From NCBI GenBank assembly GCA_001803235.1, contig MHBL01000433.1, positions 28,594 to 92,593 of the forward strand: a DNA stretch of 64,000 nucleotides, in the 5' to 3' direction. This document shows, in pieces, positions 53,389 to 64,000 of this stretch. The notes under the pieces were generated by a model. That model was not told where the DNA came from. It did no database searches and saw nothing but the letters and a program-made list of their open reading frames with translations. The DNA comes from Lentisphaerae bacterium RIFOXYA12_64_32. Lineage in GTDB: Bacteria > Verrucomicrobiota > Lentisphaeria > Oligosphaerales > YB12-FULL-65-16. Position numbers and translations under genes: made by a program. Within the stretch, counting starts at the first letter, position 1. Each line of letters begins with the position of its first letter.

Positions 53389-54396
53389 ATGGCTTCAGGT
53401 TTCAATGTCGCGGTTGTCGGGGCAACGGGTGCGGTGGGCGTGGAAATGGTCGAGACGCTTGCCAAGCGCAACTTTCCCGTCCGCAATCTCAGACTGCTGG
53501 CGTCGAGTCGGTCCGTGGGCAAGACGATGACGTTCAAAGGCGAAGCGCTGCCGATCACCGAACTCGGGCAGGATTCGTTCAAAGGCATCGATATTGCCCT
53601 GTTCAGTGCCGGTACGGCGCGCTCCAAGGAGTTCCGTGCGGCCTGCGTGCAGGCCGGTGCGGTCATGATTGACAACTCCAGTGCCTTCCGCATGGATGCC
53701 GATGTGCCGCTGGTTGTCCCGGAAGTCAATCCCGAGGACGTGAAACTGCACAAGGGTGTGATCGCGAACCCGAACTGCTGCACCGCCATCATGGTGGTGG
53801 CGGTCTATCCGCTGCACAAGGTGAACCCGGTGCGGCGGCTCGTGGTGGACACGTACCAGGCGGCCAGCGGCGCCGGTGCCAAGGCCATGGCAGAGCTTGA
53901 AGAGCAGACTGCCGCAGTGCTCAAGGGCAGCAAGGACTTGAAAATCGAGGCGCTGCCGCAACGGATTGCTTTCAACCTGTTCCCGCAGGTGGACGCCTTC
54001 CTTGACAACGGCTACACCAAGGAAGAGATGAAGTTCCTCAACGAGACGCGCAAGATCATGCATCACCCGACGCTGCTGGTCAGCGCCACCTGCGTCCGGG
54101 TCCCGGTCCTGCGCGCCCACAGCGAGGCGGTGCACCTGGAGTTCGAGCGGCCCATGACTGCGGCCGAGGCGCGCGCCGTCCTGGCCAAGGCGCCAGGGAT
54201 CCAGGTGGTTGACGAGCCGGCGAACAAACGCTACCCGATGCCGATCGACGCGTCGGGCATGTACGACTGCCTGGTGGGCCGCATCCGCCAGGACCTGTCG
54301 CTGCCGGACGGCCGTGGCATCGCCTTGTTCGTCAGCGGCGACCAGCTCTTGAAGGGCGCCGCTCTGAACGCCGTGCAGATCGCCGAGCTGCTCTGA
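53389..54396 (+). CDS. asd: Aspartate-semialdehyde dehydrogenase
   Basis: A 335-residue enzyme making aspartate semialdehyde for lysine, threonine, methionine and diaminopimelate synthesis. It has NADP-binding VAVVGATGAVGVEMVETL, the FSAGTARSKEF loop, NSSAFRMDADVPLVVPEVN, the nucleophile Cys in IANPNCCTAIM (NPNC-S is usual; here C-C), the QAASGAG glycine loop, ATCVRVPVLRAHSEAV with catalytic His, and a conserved C-terminus. RBS GAGGTAGGG precedes ATG 53389. It lies 72 bp after the leuB-like gene, so co-transcription is likely. Confidence 0.95.
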   Translation: MASGFNVAVVGATGAVGVEMVETLAKRNFPVRNLRLLASSRSVGKTMTFKGEALPITELGQDSFKGIDIALFSAGTARSKEFRAACVQAGAVMIDNSSAFRMDADVPLVVPEVNPEDVKLHKGVIANPNCCTAIMVVAVYPLHKVNPVRRLVVDTYQAASGAGAKAMAELEEQTAAVLKGSKDLKIEALPQRIAFNLFPQVDAFLDNGYTKEEMKFLNETRKIMHHPTLLVSATCVRVPVLRAHSEAVHLEFERPMTAAEARAVLAKAPGIQVVDEPANKRYPMPIDASGMYDCLVGRIRQDLSLPDGRGIALFVSGDQLLKGAALNAVQIAELL

Positions 54397-54500
54397 GCCC
54401 CGGCCCGCGTGTCGTGTCGCGGTGCGCTCCCGAGGAAAAATAGGGCAAGGCTCCTGCCTTGCCGGCCGAGGGCGGGCATCCGCTTCGAGGCGGCGGCGGC

Positions 54501-54691
54501 TCACCTGGCCGGCGGCGGCGGCAGGTCCACGTACTCGACCGCCACCGCATCGGGCTGCACGCGCACCTCGATGAACCCCGGAGGCTCGTTGTCGTAGTTC
54601 CACAGCGACGAGCGTGCCACATACACCGGGCTGCCCGCCACGGCGAATTCCCGCTTCCGGTGCATGTGCCCGAAGAACAGGTCCCGCCGTC
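54501..54691 (-). pseudogene. C-terminal stub of a metallophosphoesterase
   Basis: The frame RRDLFFGHMHRKREFAVAGSPVYVARSSLWNYDNEPPGFIEVRVQPDAVAVEYVDLPPPPAR ends at TGA 54501. FFGHMH is the last metal-binding motif (GHxH) of calcineurin-like phosphoesterases, followed by the usual beta strands. Everything before it is gone: the frame meets a dispersed repeat at 54692. The first metal motifs are not found elsewhere in the gap. A dead gene. Confidence 0.65.
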
Positions 54692-54900
54692 TCCCTGGAG
54701 CGCCGGCGTCTCGCCGGCTGCCTTTCCGTGGCGTGGCGGTACCCCGCGAGCCAGGATGCACCCGGTCGCGGTTGGGCGGGCCGTGGCGCGGGACCTCTGG
54801 GACCGCAGCAGGGTGTGTCGGTTCGTCCCGAACCGGGGTCCTCGGCCGGGGACCGGCCGGCGAACCCTGCTTCGGCGCGGGACACGCCGAGCCACTGCGG
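54692..54900. repeat. Two abutting dispersed repeats replacing the phosphoesterase 5' part
   Basis: 54692-54752 is the inverse of 34457-34517, and 54783-54900 is the inverse of the interior of the 28828-29119 element. Both are hairpin-rich. They fill the space between the phosphoesterase stub and the end of nadE. Confidence 0.7.
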
Positions 54901-54939
54901 CCGTACTTCCGCGAGGCTGGACCTATCCCGCACGGGGCG

Positions 54940-56982
54940 TCAGCGTTTCGCCGGGCGCGCGGCGCGCTTCGGCTTGCGGGCGGGGCTAGCGGCGGCGGCC
55001 ACGGCAGGCTTGGCCGGCGCGTCACCGTCCAGTTCACGGAGCCACTCGGCAGCGTCCGCGTCACTGGGCATGCGCCAGTCGCCGCGCGGCGACAGCGCCA
55101 GGGACCCGACCTTGGGTCCATCCGGCAGACAGGAGCGCTTGAACTGCTGCTGGAAGAAGCGCCGGTAGAAGAGGCGCAGCCACTTGCCGATCTCCGCCGG
55201 TGCGTACTGCCCGGCAAACGCCGTCTCCGCCAGGAACCGCACCTTGGCCGGGGCGAACCCGCAGCGCACCGCCTGGTACAGGAAGAAATCGTGCAACTCG
55301 TACGGACCGACCACGTCCTCGGTCTTCTGTGCGATCCGGCCGTGCTTGTCCGGGGGCAGCAGTTCCGGGCTGATCGGGGTCGCGACAATGTCGTTGAGCG
55401 TGGCCGCGCAGTGCTGATACGCCGGCGTCTCGGCCACGTACCGGATCAGAAACCGCACCAGCGTCTTGGGCACACCCGCGTTGACACCGTACATGGACAT
55501 GTGGTCGCCGTTGTAGGTGCACCAGCCCAGCGCCAACTCCGAGAGGTCGCCGGTGCCTACCACCAGCGCGCCGAGCATGTTCGCCTTGTCCATGAGGATT
55601 TGCGTGCGTTCGCGGGCCTGGACGTTCTCGAACGCGATGTCGCCCGTCGTGCCGTCGTGCCCGATGTCGCGCAGGTGCAGCCGGCAACTCTCGGTGATGT
55701 CGATGAGCGTCAGTTCGACGTGCAGCGCCTGGCACAGGGCCTTGACGTTGCCCAGCGTGCGCGCGCTGGTGCCGAACCCCGGCATGGTGAAAGCATGGAT
55801 GCCGGCCGGGGCCAGTTCGAGCCGCGCGAACGCCTCGCGCGTCACCAGCAGCGCCAGCGTCGAATCCAGGCCGCCGGACAGGCCGATCACCGCGTGCTTC
55901 GTACCCGTGTGCTGCAGGCGCGTTGCCAGCCCGGTGCTCTGGATGGCGAAGATCTCCTGGCAGCGCTCGTGACGCTTCGCCGGGTCTTGCGGCACGAACG
56001 GGTGCGCGTCCACGCGCCGCCGCAAGGCGGCTTGGCGGAGCAGGCGCGCCTGGACCGGTACGGTCCGGAACTCGCACCAGGGCGACCCGTCGGCGCCAGC
56101 GCCCTCGCGCGCCACCGCCTGGCTGTAGGTCGGACTGGCCAGCCGCTCGTGTTGCAGGAACCCGACATCCACGTCGGCCGTGGTCAGGTGCGGAGTCCGC
56201 TCGAAGCAGGCGCTTTCCGCCAGCAGGATCCCGTTCTCCGCGATCAGGCAGTGCCCGCCGAACACCATGTCGGTGGTCGACTCGCCCACACCGGCCGAGC
56301 AGTAGGCGTAGGCGGCCAGGCAGCGGGCGGACTGCTGACCGACGAGTTGGCGCCGGTACTCCGACTTGCCGACCAGGTTATCGCTGGCTGAAAGGTTCAG
56401 CAGGATCGTGGCGCCGGCCAGCGCCAGCCGCGAGCTCGGCGGGACCGGGGCCCAGAGGTCTTCGCAGAGCTCGATGCCGAAAGAGAACTCCGGCCGTGCG
56501 GGGTCCGCAAACACGAGGTCGGCGCCGAACGGCACCGTGCTGCCGCAGAGCCGCACGTCCGGCGCGGCGTTCGCGTCGGCGCCCGCGAACCAGCGCGGTT
56601 CGTAGAACTCGCGATGCCCGGGGATGTACGTCTTGGGTACCACCCCCAGGATCTGCCCCGCCTGCACGACCACCGCGCCGTTGAACAATCGCCCGCCCTG
56701 CGCCACCGGGCAGCCGAGCACGTGCACCGTCATGCCGCTCTCGGTAGCGTAGAGGAAATCGGCCAGGCCCTGCTGCGCCGCGTCGAGCAGCACCGCCTGC
56801 TGGAACAGGTCCGCACACGTGTAGCCGGTCAGGGACAACTCCGGGTACACGACGATGTCGGCGTGGTCGCGCTCCGCCTGGTCGGCCAGGGCGATCATGG
56901 ACGCCGCGTTGTCCTTCACCGCGGCCGCGCGCACCGCCGGCACCGCCGTCGCTACCCGAACATAGCCGAAACGTGTAATCAT
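54940..56982 (-). CDS. nadE: Glutamine-dependent NAD+ synthetase
   Basis: A 680-residue enzyme amidating nicotinate adenine dinucleotide. ATG 56982 ([14 protein letters not shown]) with GTGGAGAGG upstream is preferred to the GTG four codons earlier. The N-terminal nitrilase-like glutaminase has the triad glutamate in [11 protein letters not shown], lysine in VPKTYIPG and cysteine in [11 protein letters not shown]. The synthetase has the P-loop [14 protein letters not shown], then [17 protein letters not shown] and [17 protein letters not shown]. Length matches the long two-domain form. A basic tail ([12 protein letters not shown]) closes it. All catalytic residues are present. Confidence 0.95.
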   Translation of the reverse strand: MITRFGYVRVATAVPAVRAAAVKDNAASMIALADQAERDHADIVVYPELSLTGYTCADLFQQAVLLDAAQQGLADFLYATESGMTVHVLGCPVAQGGRLFNGAVVVQAGQILGVVPKTYIPGHREFYEPRWFAGADANAAPDVRLCGSTVPFGADLVFADPARPEFSFGIELCEDLWAPVPPSSRLALAGATILLNLSASDNLVGKSEYRRQLVGQQSARCLAAYAYCSAGVGESTTDMVFGGHCLIAENGILLAESACFERTPHLTTADVDVGFLQHERLASPTYSQAVAREGAGADGSPWCEFRTVPVQARLLRQAALRRRVDAHPFVPQDPAKRHERCQEIFAIQSTGLATRLQHTGTKHAVIGLSGGLDSTLALLVTREAFARLELAPAGIHAFTMPGFGTSARTLGNVKALCQALHVELTLIDITESCRLHLRDIGHDGTTGDIAFENVQARERTQILMDKANMLGALVVGTGDLSELALGWCTYNGDHMSMYGVNAGVPKTLVRFLIRYVAETPAYQHCAATLNDIVATPISPELLPPDKHGRIAQKTEDVVGPYELHDFFLYQAVRCGFAPAKVRFLAETAFAGQYAPAEIGKWLRLFYRRFFQQQFKRSCLPDGPKVGSLALSPRGDWRMPSDADAAEWLRELDGDAPAKPAVAAAASPARKPKRAARPAKR

Positions 56983-57012
56983 GAGCCTCTCCACTTTCGC
57001 AGGTGCTTTTCA

Positions 57013-57025
57013 GGGATTACCTTAC
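57013..57025 (+). promoter_or_regulatory. Shared 13-mer GGGATTACCTTAC, copy 1
   Basis: It sits in CTTTCGCAGGTGCTTTTCAGGGATTACCTTAC, about 95 bp before the periplasmic thioredoxin gene. A similar 32-bp context recurs before mnmG at 58939. It may be a promoter or a shared regulatory site. Confidence 0.35.
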
Positions 57026-57121
57026 ACTCGCAGCCCTGCCCAGCCAAACGGAGAGGTTGCCGGCAAGGGCCTGGCCCGGAGGACAGCCACGCCGAGTGAA
57101 ACAAGACAGAGAGGACAATCA

Positions 57122-57754
57122 ATGCGCAACCATGTGTGCCTAATCGTGTCCGTGGCGGTTCTGTGTCTGGCCCCGATGAGTCTGATCGCCGGCGGGGGGT
57201 GGGAAGAGGACTTCGAGAAGGCCGCGGCGACGGCCAAGGCGCAGAACCGGTTCATGCTCCTGGATTTCTCCGGCTCGGACTGGTGCGGCTGGTGCATGAA
57301 GCTGGACAAGGAAGTGTTCGGCAAGAACGACTTCAAGAAGTACGCCAAGGACAACCTGGTGTGCGTCATCGTCGACTTCCCGCGCGGCAAGTCGCTGGCC
57401 AAGAAGCAGAAGCAGCAGAATGAGGCGTTGGCGGGGAAGTACGAGGTCAAGGGCTATCCGACCGTGATCATCCTCAGCCCGGACGGCAAGCAGGTGCACC
57501 AGACCGGCTATCAGGAAGGCGGCCCCGCGAAGTACGTGAAAATGCTGGACTCGGTCATCTCCGAGTATCGCAAGGAGAACAACATCGGCGACCCGGTCCC
57601 GGCCGCCGGCGGCAGACAGGCCCGGCCCGCCAGCCGCAGGCCCGGAACGGCCAAAGCCGGCAAGGACAAGCCTGCCGAAGCCGCGGCTGAAGAGAAACCC
57701 GCCGAAGACAAGCCGGACAAGGACAAGCCCGCCGCCGAGGAAGACAAGGAATAG
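57122..57754 (+). CDS. Periplasmic thioredoxin-fold protein
   Basis: A 210-residue protein with RBS GAGAGGAC and signal peptide MRNHVCLIVSVAVLCLAPMSLIAGG. The thioredoxin-like domain shows FMLLDFSGSDWCGWCMKLDKEVF with a CGWC active pair and KGYPTVIILSPDGK with the cis-proline, as in DUF899/thioredoxin_7-type proteins. The last 60 residues are a low-complexity tail of Lys, Pro, Ala and Glu (KPAEDKPDKDKPAAEEDKE). Disulfide exchange in the periplasm is likely; the partner is unknown. Confidence 0.82.
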   Translation: MRNHVCLIVSVAVLCLAPMSLIAGGGWEEDFEKAAATAKAQNRFMLLDFSGSDWCGWCMKLDKEVFGKNDFKKYAKDNLVCVIVDFPRGKSLAKKQKQQNEALAGKYEVKGYPTVIILSPDGKQVHQTGYQEGGPAKYVKMLDSVISEYRKENNIGDPVPAAGGRQARPASRRPGTAKAGKDKPAEAAAEEKPAEDKPDKDKPAAEEDKE

Positions 57755-57801
57755 CCGCCAGGCCTCTGGACCGAACTGAGGAGGGGCACCGGGGTAAGGC
57801 C

Positions 57802-58623
57802 TTACCACCATGCGTCGATCTCAGCATAGAGCCGGTTGGTGCGGGCTTTGATGCCGAACGAAGTTTCGGCAGCGTGGCTGAGCAGGTACAGCGTTTGCAT
57901 ACCGCCGCCCGGTTCGTCGTGCCAGGTGACGGCAATGACCTTCACGCCCACCCACGCCATGGTATCGCCCCGCAAGCGCGCCCGGTCGACACTGGAGATG
58001 CGGCAACGCGGGATGAGTATATCGCTGACGTTGGTGTGCAGGACGCACGCCTCGGGGGTGAGCCGCAGGAACCCGATCATGTCCGAACCGCTACCTATCC
58101 CTTCTCCGGTACAGACCTCCGAAACCCCGATGGCGTATCGGTCATCAAGGTCTGCCGGATCCACGCCTCGTCTGGCGACAGCCTGACGTGCGAACGACAG
58201 GGCCCGGATGCGGGTTGGGGCCTCCCACACCGCCTGGCAAGCGAGTCCCACAAGAATGCCGAACAGTAGAGAGAAGCCGAACGGATCGTGTTCCCATGGC
58301 CAGACCGGCAACAGGATGGCCAGGCTCAGGAAGCAGACCACGCAGCCAAGGCTGATGTGCAGCAGCATTCCCATCAGTCGGCACGACCAGCGGAACTCCC
58401 GCCAGGCCGACACGTCGTCGTTGCTCGCAAGTTCCAGGGACGCGTACGGGTTCTCGAAGTCCAGGGCCGCCGCGGTTGTGTCACGGGAAGCGCGCTTCGG
58501 ATCCGCCGTGCCGTGGGGCCGACGCGTCGCCAGAACCGTAACCGCGAACACGGCCAGCGAACCCAACGCGCAGGCACCGAAGTACACTGCGTCAGAAGAG
58601 GTATTGTTGCCATCAACCATCAT
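57802..58623 (-). CDS. Hypothetical membrane protein
   Basis: About 273 residues if started at ATG 58623 (MMVDGNNTSSDAVYFG); a GTG-led start further upstream (58722) is possible, and neither has a strong RBS. Three hydrophobic segments are visible: VYFGACALGSLAVFAVTVLA, LLHISLGCVVCFLSLAILLPVW and FGFSLLFGILVGLACQAVW. A C-terminal beta-rich cytoplasmic domain (VLHTNVSDILIPRCRISSVDRARLRGDTMAWVGVKVIAVTWHD) resembles PH-like membrane-associated domains. I recognise no named family. Confidence 0.6.
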   Translation of the reverse strand: MMVDGNNTSSDAVYFGACALGSLAVFAVTVLATRRPHGTADPKRASRDTTAAALDFENPYASLELASNDDVSAWREFRWSCRLMGMLLHISLGCVVCFLSLAILLPVWPWEHDPFGFSLLFGILVGLACQAVWEAPTRIRALSFARQAVARRGVDPADLDDRYAIGVSEVCTGEGIGSGSDMIGFLRLTPEACVLHTNVSDILIPRCRISSVDRARLRGDTMAWVGVKVIAVTWHDEPGGGMQTLYLLSHAAETSFGIKARTNRLYAEIDAWW

Positions 58624-59021
58624 GGCAAGGGCCCCGGCGTTTGTCTGGAACGTAATGTGTGGGCGACCACGGCTGGAATCCTCTCCTCGCAACAATCTGC
58701 TGCCACTGAACATACTGTACACCTTGCCGTTCGGTGCACCGCAGCGTCAGCACTCGACGCGGTGCCGTTGCGCAGCAGAGCGTCTGTGGTCTCCCGGCAA
58801 CGCGCCCGACGGAATGGACGTGTGCCGATGCGGCAGTGCGTCCGTCGCGGGTGGCGCGTTGCAGAACGTGGCGCGTTGCCCCAAGGGCACGGACGCATGA
58901 ACCGATGCGAGTCTGTCCGCTTTCGCTGGCCCTTTCCCGGGATTACCTTACGCTTCCGGCTCGCCACGCTTCCGGCTCGCCTCGAATCGGGCTGGCGCTG
59001 GACCGGACAGGACAAGGACCT
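58624..59021. other. Gap between divergent genes upstream of mnmG
   Basis: No supported gene. It carries GGGATTACCTTAC at 58939-58951 and repeated TTCCGGCTCGCC at 58954-58985. The mnmG ORF is open back through this stretch, but without codon features or an RBS. Confidence 0.45.
58939..58951 (+). promoter_or_regulatory. Shared 13-mer GGGATTACCTTAC, copy 2
   Basis: The context CTTTCGCTGGCCCTTTCCCGGGATTACCTTACGCTTCC parallels the copy before the thioredoxin gene. It is about 71 bp before the mnmG start. Confidence 0.35.
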
Positions 59022-60851
59022 TTGAACCCCGTTGACTTCAGTTTTGAGGTGATCGTGGTGGGCGGCGGCCATGCGGGCTGCGAGGCGGCCCTGGCGTCGG
59101 CGCGCCTGGGTGCGCGGACGCTGCTGCTGACGATCAATAACGACCATATCGCGCAGATGTCGTGCAACCCGGCGGTGGGCGGGATTGCCAAGGGCCAGGT
59201 GGTGCGCGAGATCGACGCGCTCGGCGGCGAGATGGCGCTGAACACCGACGCGTCAGGCATCCAGTTCCGCATGCTGAACCGCTCCAAGGGCGCGGCCGTG
59301 CTGTCGCCGCGCGCGCAGTGCGACAAACTGGTGTACCAGCGGCGCATGAAGCTGGTGCTCGAACGCCAGCCGAACCTGGTCGTGCACCAGGCGCAGGCGG
59401 TGCGGTTCACCACCGATGGCGCGCGCATCACCGGGGTTGTTACCGAATTCAAGGACCATTTCCAGGCCAAGGCGGTCGTGGTCGCGACCGGCACGTTCCT
59501 GGCCGCGAAGCTGCACTACGGCCTCGAATCGTTCGCGGGCGGCCGCGCCGGCGACCCGCCGGCCGTGGCGCTCTCGACCTCGCTGCGGGAGGACCTCGGC
59601 CTGGAGATTGGCCGACTCAAGACCGGCACGCCGGCGCGCATTCTGGGGCGGACGATCGATTTCGGGTCGCTCGAGCGCCAGGACTCGGACCCGGAACCGT
59701 GGCGGTTCTCGTTCCGCGACGCACCTGCCGACCTGCCGCGCCTCGGCGGCCGCGAGATGCCGCGCCAGCCGTGCTACCTGACCAGTTCGACGCCCGAGAC
59801 GGCGGCGATCGTGCGCGCGAACCTTGACCGCTCGCCGCTCTACACCGGTCGCATCCACGCCATCGGCACACGCTACTGCCCATCGTTCGAGGATAAGGTG
59901 GTGCGCTTCCCGGAGCGCGAGACGCATCAGATCTTCCTCGAACCGGAAGGCGCGTTTACGGACGAGTATTACCTCAACGGCATCTCGACCAGCCTGCCGG
60001 TGGACGTGCAGTGGAAGATGATCCGGTCCTTGCCCGGACTCGAGCGCGCCGAGATCTCGCGCTACGCCTACGCCATCGAGTACGACTTCGTGTTCTCGCA
60101 CCAAACCGAGGCGACGCTGGCGGTGCGGCGCTGGCCGAACCTGTTCCTTGCCGGCCAGATCAACGGCACCAGTGGCTACGAAGAGGCGGCGGGTCAGGGG
60201 TTGCTGGCCGGCGTCAATGCCGCGCGTCTGGCCGCCGGCGGGGCCGCGCCGATCGTGCTCGGCCGTGACCAGGCCTACATCGGCGTCATGATCGACGACC
60301 TGGTCACCAAGGAGGTTGTCGAGCCGTACCGGCTCTTTACCAGCCGCGCCGAGTACCGACTGCTCTTGCGCCAGGACAACGCCGACCTGCGGCTCATGCC
60401 GCTCGGGCACGAGCTCGGGCTGATCGCCACGGCGGACTTCTCACGCGTCCGGGCCCTGCAGGAGAGCATCGACACGGCCACGCGCACTCTCCGCACGCAC
60501 CGCTATGAGGGCGCGCTGCTCTGGGACCTGCTGCGCCGCCCCGGCGCGCGCTACGCTGAAATACCCGGCGCGCCACCGGTCGAAGCGCGCGCGGCCGAGC
60601 AGCTCGAAATCGCGGCGCACTACGAGGGCTACGTCGAGCGGCAACTGGCCCAGGCCGCCAGCCTGCGCCAACTCGAGGAATGGACCATCCCGCCCTCGTT
60701 CAGCTACGCCATCAAGGGCCTGGGCACCGAGGCGCGGTTGAAGCTCGAGAAAATGCGGCCGCGCCACCTCGGCCAGGCCGCGCGCCTGGACGGCGTTACG
60801 CCCGCGGAGATCGCTCTGCTCCAGGTGCACCTGCGGCGGATGAAGGGGTGA
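59022..60851 (+). CDS. mnmG: tRNA uridine-5-carboxymethylaminomethyl modification enzyme MnmG (GidA)
   Basis: A 609-residue FAD protein that with MnmE modifies the wobble uridine of tRNAs. The start is taken as TTG 59022 (LNPVDFSFEVIVVGGGHAGCEAALA) with AAGGACC just upstream; the ORF-track start is 96 codons longer and atypical. It has the dinucleotide-binding GGGHAGCEAA, CNPAVGGIAKGQVVREIDALGG, MLNRSKGAAVLSPRAQCDK, LKTGTPARI, PCYLTSST, the GTRYCPSFEDKVVRF region, FLAGQINGTSGYEEAAGQGLLAGVNA, and the C-terminal helical domain ending RPRHLGQAARLDGVTPAEIALLQVHLRR. All family hallmarks are present. mnmE is not in the window. Confidence 0.95.
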   Translation: MNPVDFSFEVIVVGGGHAGCEAALASARLGARTLLLTINNDHIAQMSCNPAVGGIAKGQVVREIDALGGEMALNTDASGIQFRMLNRSKGAAVLSPRAQCDKLVYQRRMKLVLERQPNLVVHQAQAVRFTTDGARITGVVTEFKDHFQAKAVVVATGTFLAAKLHYGLESFAGGRAGDPPAVALSTSLREDLGLEIGRLKTGTPARILGRTIDFGSLERQDSDPEPWRFSFRDAPADLPRLGGREMPRQPCYLTSSTPETAAIVRANLDRSPLYTGRIHAIGTRYCPSFEDKVVRFPERETHQIFLEPEGAFTDEYYLNGISTSLPVDVQWKMIRSLPGLERAEISRYAYAIEYDFVFSHQTEATLAVRRWPNLFLAGQINGTSGYEEAAGQGLLAGVNAARLAAGGAAPIVLGRDQAYIGVMIDDLVTKEVVEPYRLFTSRAEYRLLLRQDNADLRLMPLGHELGLIATADFSRVRALQESIDTATRTLRTHRYEGALLWDLLRRPGARYAEIPGAPPVEARAAEQLEIAAHYEGYVERQLAQAASLRQLEEWTIPPSFSYAIKGLGTEARLKLEKMRPRHLGQAARLDGVTPAEIALLQVHLRRMKG

Positions 60852-61080
60852 GGGGGAATGCCACGGGGCGCGGTCCCACTGTCATGGGCGCCCGGCGGCA
60901 CTGGCGCCGGGTCAGAAGGAGATGGTCCCGCCGCCAGGGGGGAATACCGCCCGTCAGGACTCGACTCGACCGTGGCGTTGTTCCTCGAATGTCTTGTCCC
61001 GGCTGCCGGCAGGAGCTACCGCATTCGTAGGACTTCGGCGGAGGGAACGCCACGGCACCCCGTTCGCCCTCGAGGGTAGC

Positions 61081-63678
<2,598 letters not shown>

Positions 63679-63735
63679 CGTGTGGTCCTCCAGGCAAGCG
63701 TCTCGTGGCGTCGGCCCGCCTATCCGCTACACAAT

Positions 63736-63754
63736 TTAGCACTCGCGCTGCCAA
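63736..63754 (-). promoter_or_regulatory. CIRCE-like half site upstream of clpB
   Basis: TTAGCACTC, a perfect CIRCE half, followed by GCGC and TGCCAA, gives the imperfect inverted repeat TTAGCA-N7-TGCCAA about 58 bp before clpB. A full CIRCE would need GAGTGCTAA nine bases further, which is absent. HrcA control is possible but weakly supported. Confidence 0.35.
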
Positions 63755-63955
63755 TGGACATGAGATATTCTGTAACATGTTGCTGGAGAGCGTTAAAAGA
63801 AAAACGGCTCTCCACGACCGCCCCGCGGCAAGTGCGTCATTGTGGCGCATTTCGGTTTGCCGGGCGGGCAGTCTGGCGCAAGCGGGCGGCGGCGCAGAGT
63901 GACACGCGAGTAACATGGGAGTCGCGGGTGCACGGTTGGGCGGTAGATGGCCAAC

Positions 63956-64000
63956 GTGGCGGGAGCGGCTCGCTCCCGCGGGTGTCGGAGCGAGCCGGTC
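63956..64000. repeat. REP-like twin hairpin, inverse copy cut by the window edge
   Basis: GTGGCGGGAGCGGCTCGCTCCCGCGGGTGTCGGAGCGAGCC is the inverse of the 51815 and 26757 elements and continues beyond the window. ACTCCCATGTTACTCGCG, present before the 51.8-kb copy (51788), occurs here in inverse at 63905-63922. Confidence 0.7.

Noticed and set aside
63736-63754. Full CIRCE element before clpB
   Set aside because: Only one consensus half is present at the required spacing, so it is listed as a weak candidate only.

Overview
This is a G+C-rich bacterial window, probably from the Planctomycetota–Verrucomicrobiota–Lentisphaerota/Kiritimatiellota group or a neighbour such as Hydrogenedentota; the phylum is inferred. 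Indicators are a DUF1559-type prepilin, a secreted-type GH42 enzyme, two secreted right-handed beta-helix proteins, a ceramidase-like hydrolase, a Ser/Thr kinase with a DUF2341/LamG ectodomain, an alpha-2-macroglobulin, a VIT/vWA protein, and many short heptamer-type and palindromic repeats between genes. A class III ribonucleotide reductase and a siroheme/[4Fe-4S] protein fit anaerobic or facultative growth. I found no tRNA, rRNA or CRISPR.

Layout. 0-9.3 kb: an IclR regulator cut by the window edge, an N-terminally truncated AraC regulator, a GH42 glycosidase, the kinase with a small secreted partner, and five small membrane or lipoprotein genes on the plus strand. 9.3-21 kb: an accessory island. 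It holds an AAA ATPase plus subtilase pair (ietAS-like, a known toxin-antitoxin/phage-defence architecture) and a second, unrecognised pair of overlapping ATPase genes. The second protein of that pair carries a winged helix and seven copies of a 68-residue double-TPR unit. Each pair sits between same-orientation copies of dispersed repeats, and a gene stub lies between further copies. 21-26 kb: a beta-helix protein, a ceramidase-like hydrolase and a frameshifted secreted protein. 26-30.5 kb: a prepilin with a strong promoter, an AsrC-like protein and an ARPP-1 (DUF6569) protein, separated by MITE-like elements. 30.5-41 kb: VIT/vWA protein, a small membrane protein and a 2066-residue alpha-2-macroglobulin. 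40.9-43 kb: wreckage of a vapBC-like pair and of a Fic gene beside a second beta-helix gene.

43.4-64 kb is mostly housekeeping: a HAD hydrolase, pdxS-pdxT-apbE, the nrdD/thioredoxin-like/nrdG cluster, leuB-like and asd, nadE, a periplasmic thioredoxin, mnmG and clpB. nrdD is preceded by two NrdR boxes 32 bp apart that overlap a sigma70-type promoter. A metallophosphoesterase gene next to asd survives only as its last ~60 codons, and two dispersed repeats occupy the lost part.

The candidate for a previously undescribed system is the two-ATPase cassette at 14397-19422. Its NTPases, winged helix, repeat-built sensor-like tail, neighbour and flanking repeats all suit a defence or signalling module, but its function is inferred. 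Start sites were chosen by ribosome-binding sites, signal peptides and overlaps and often differ from the ORF track.
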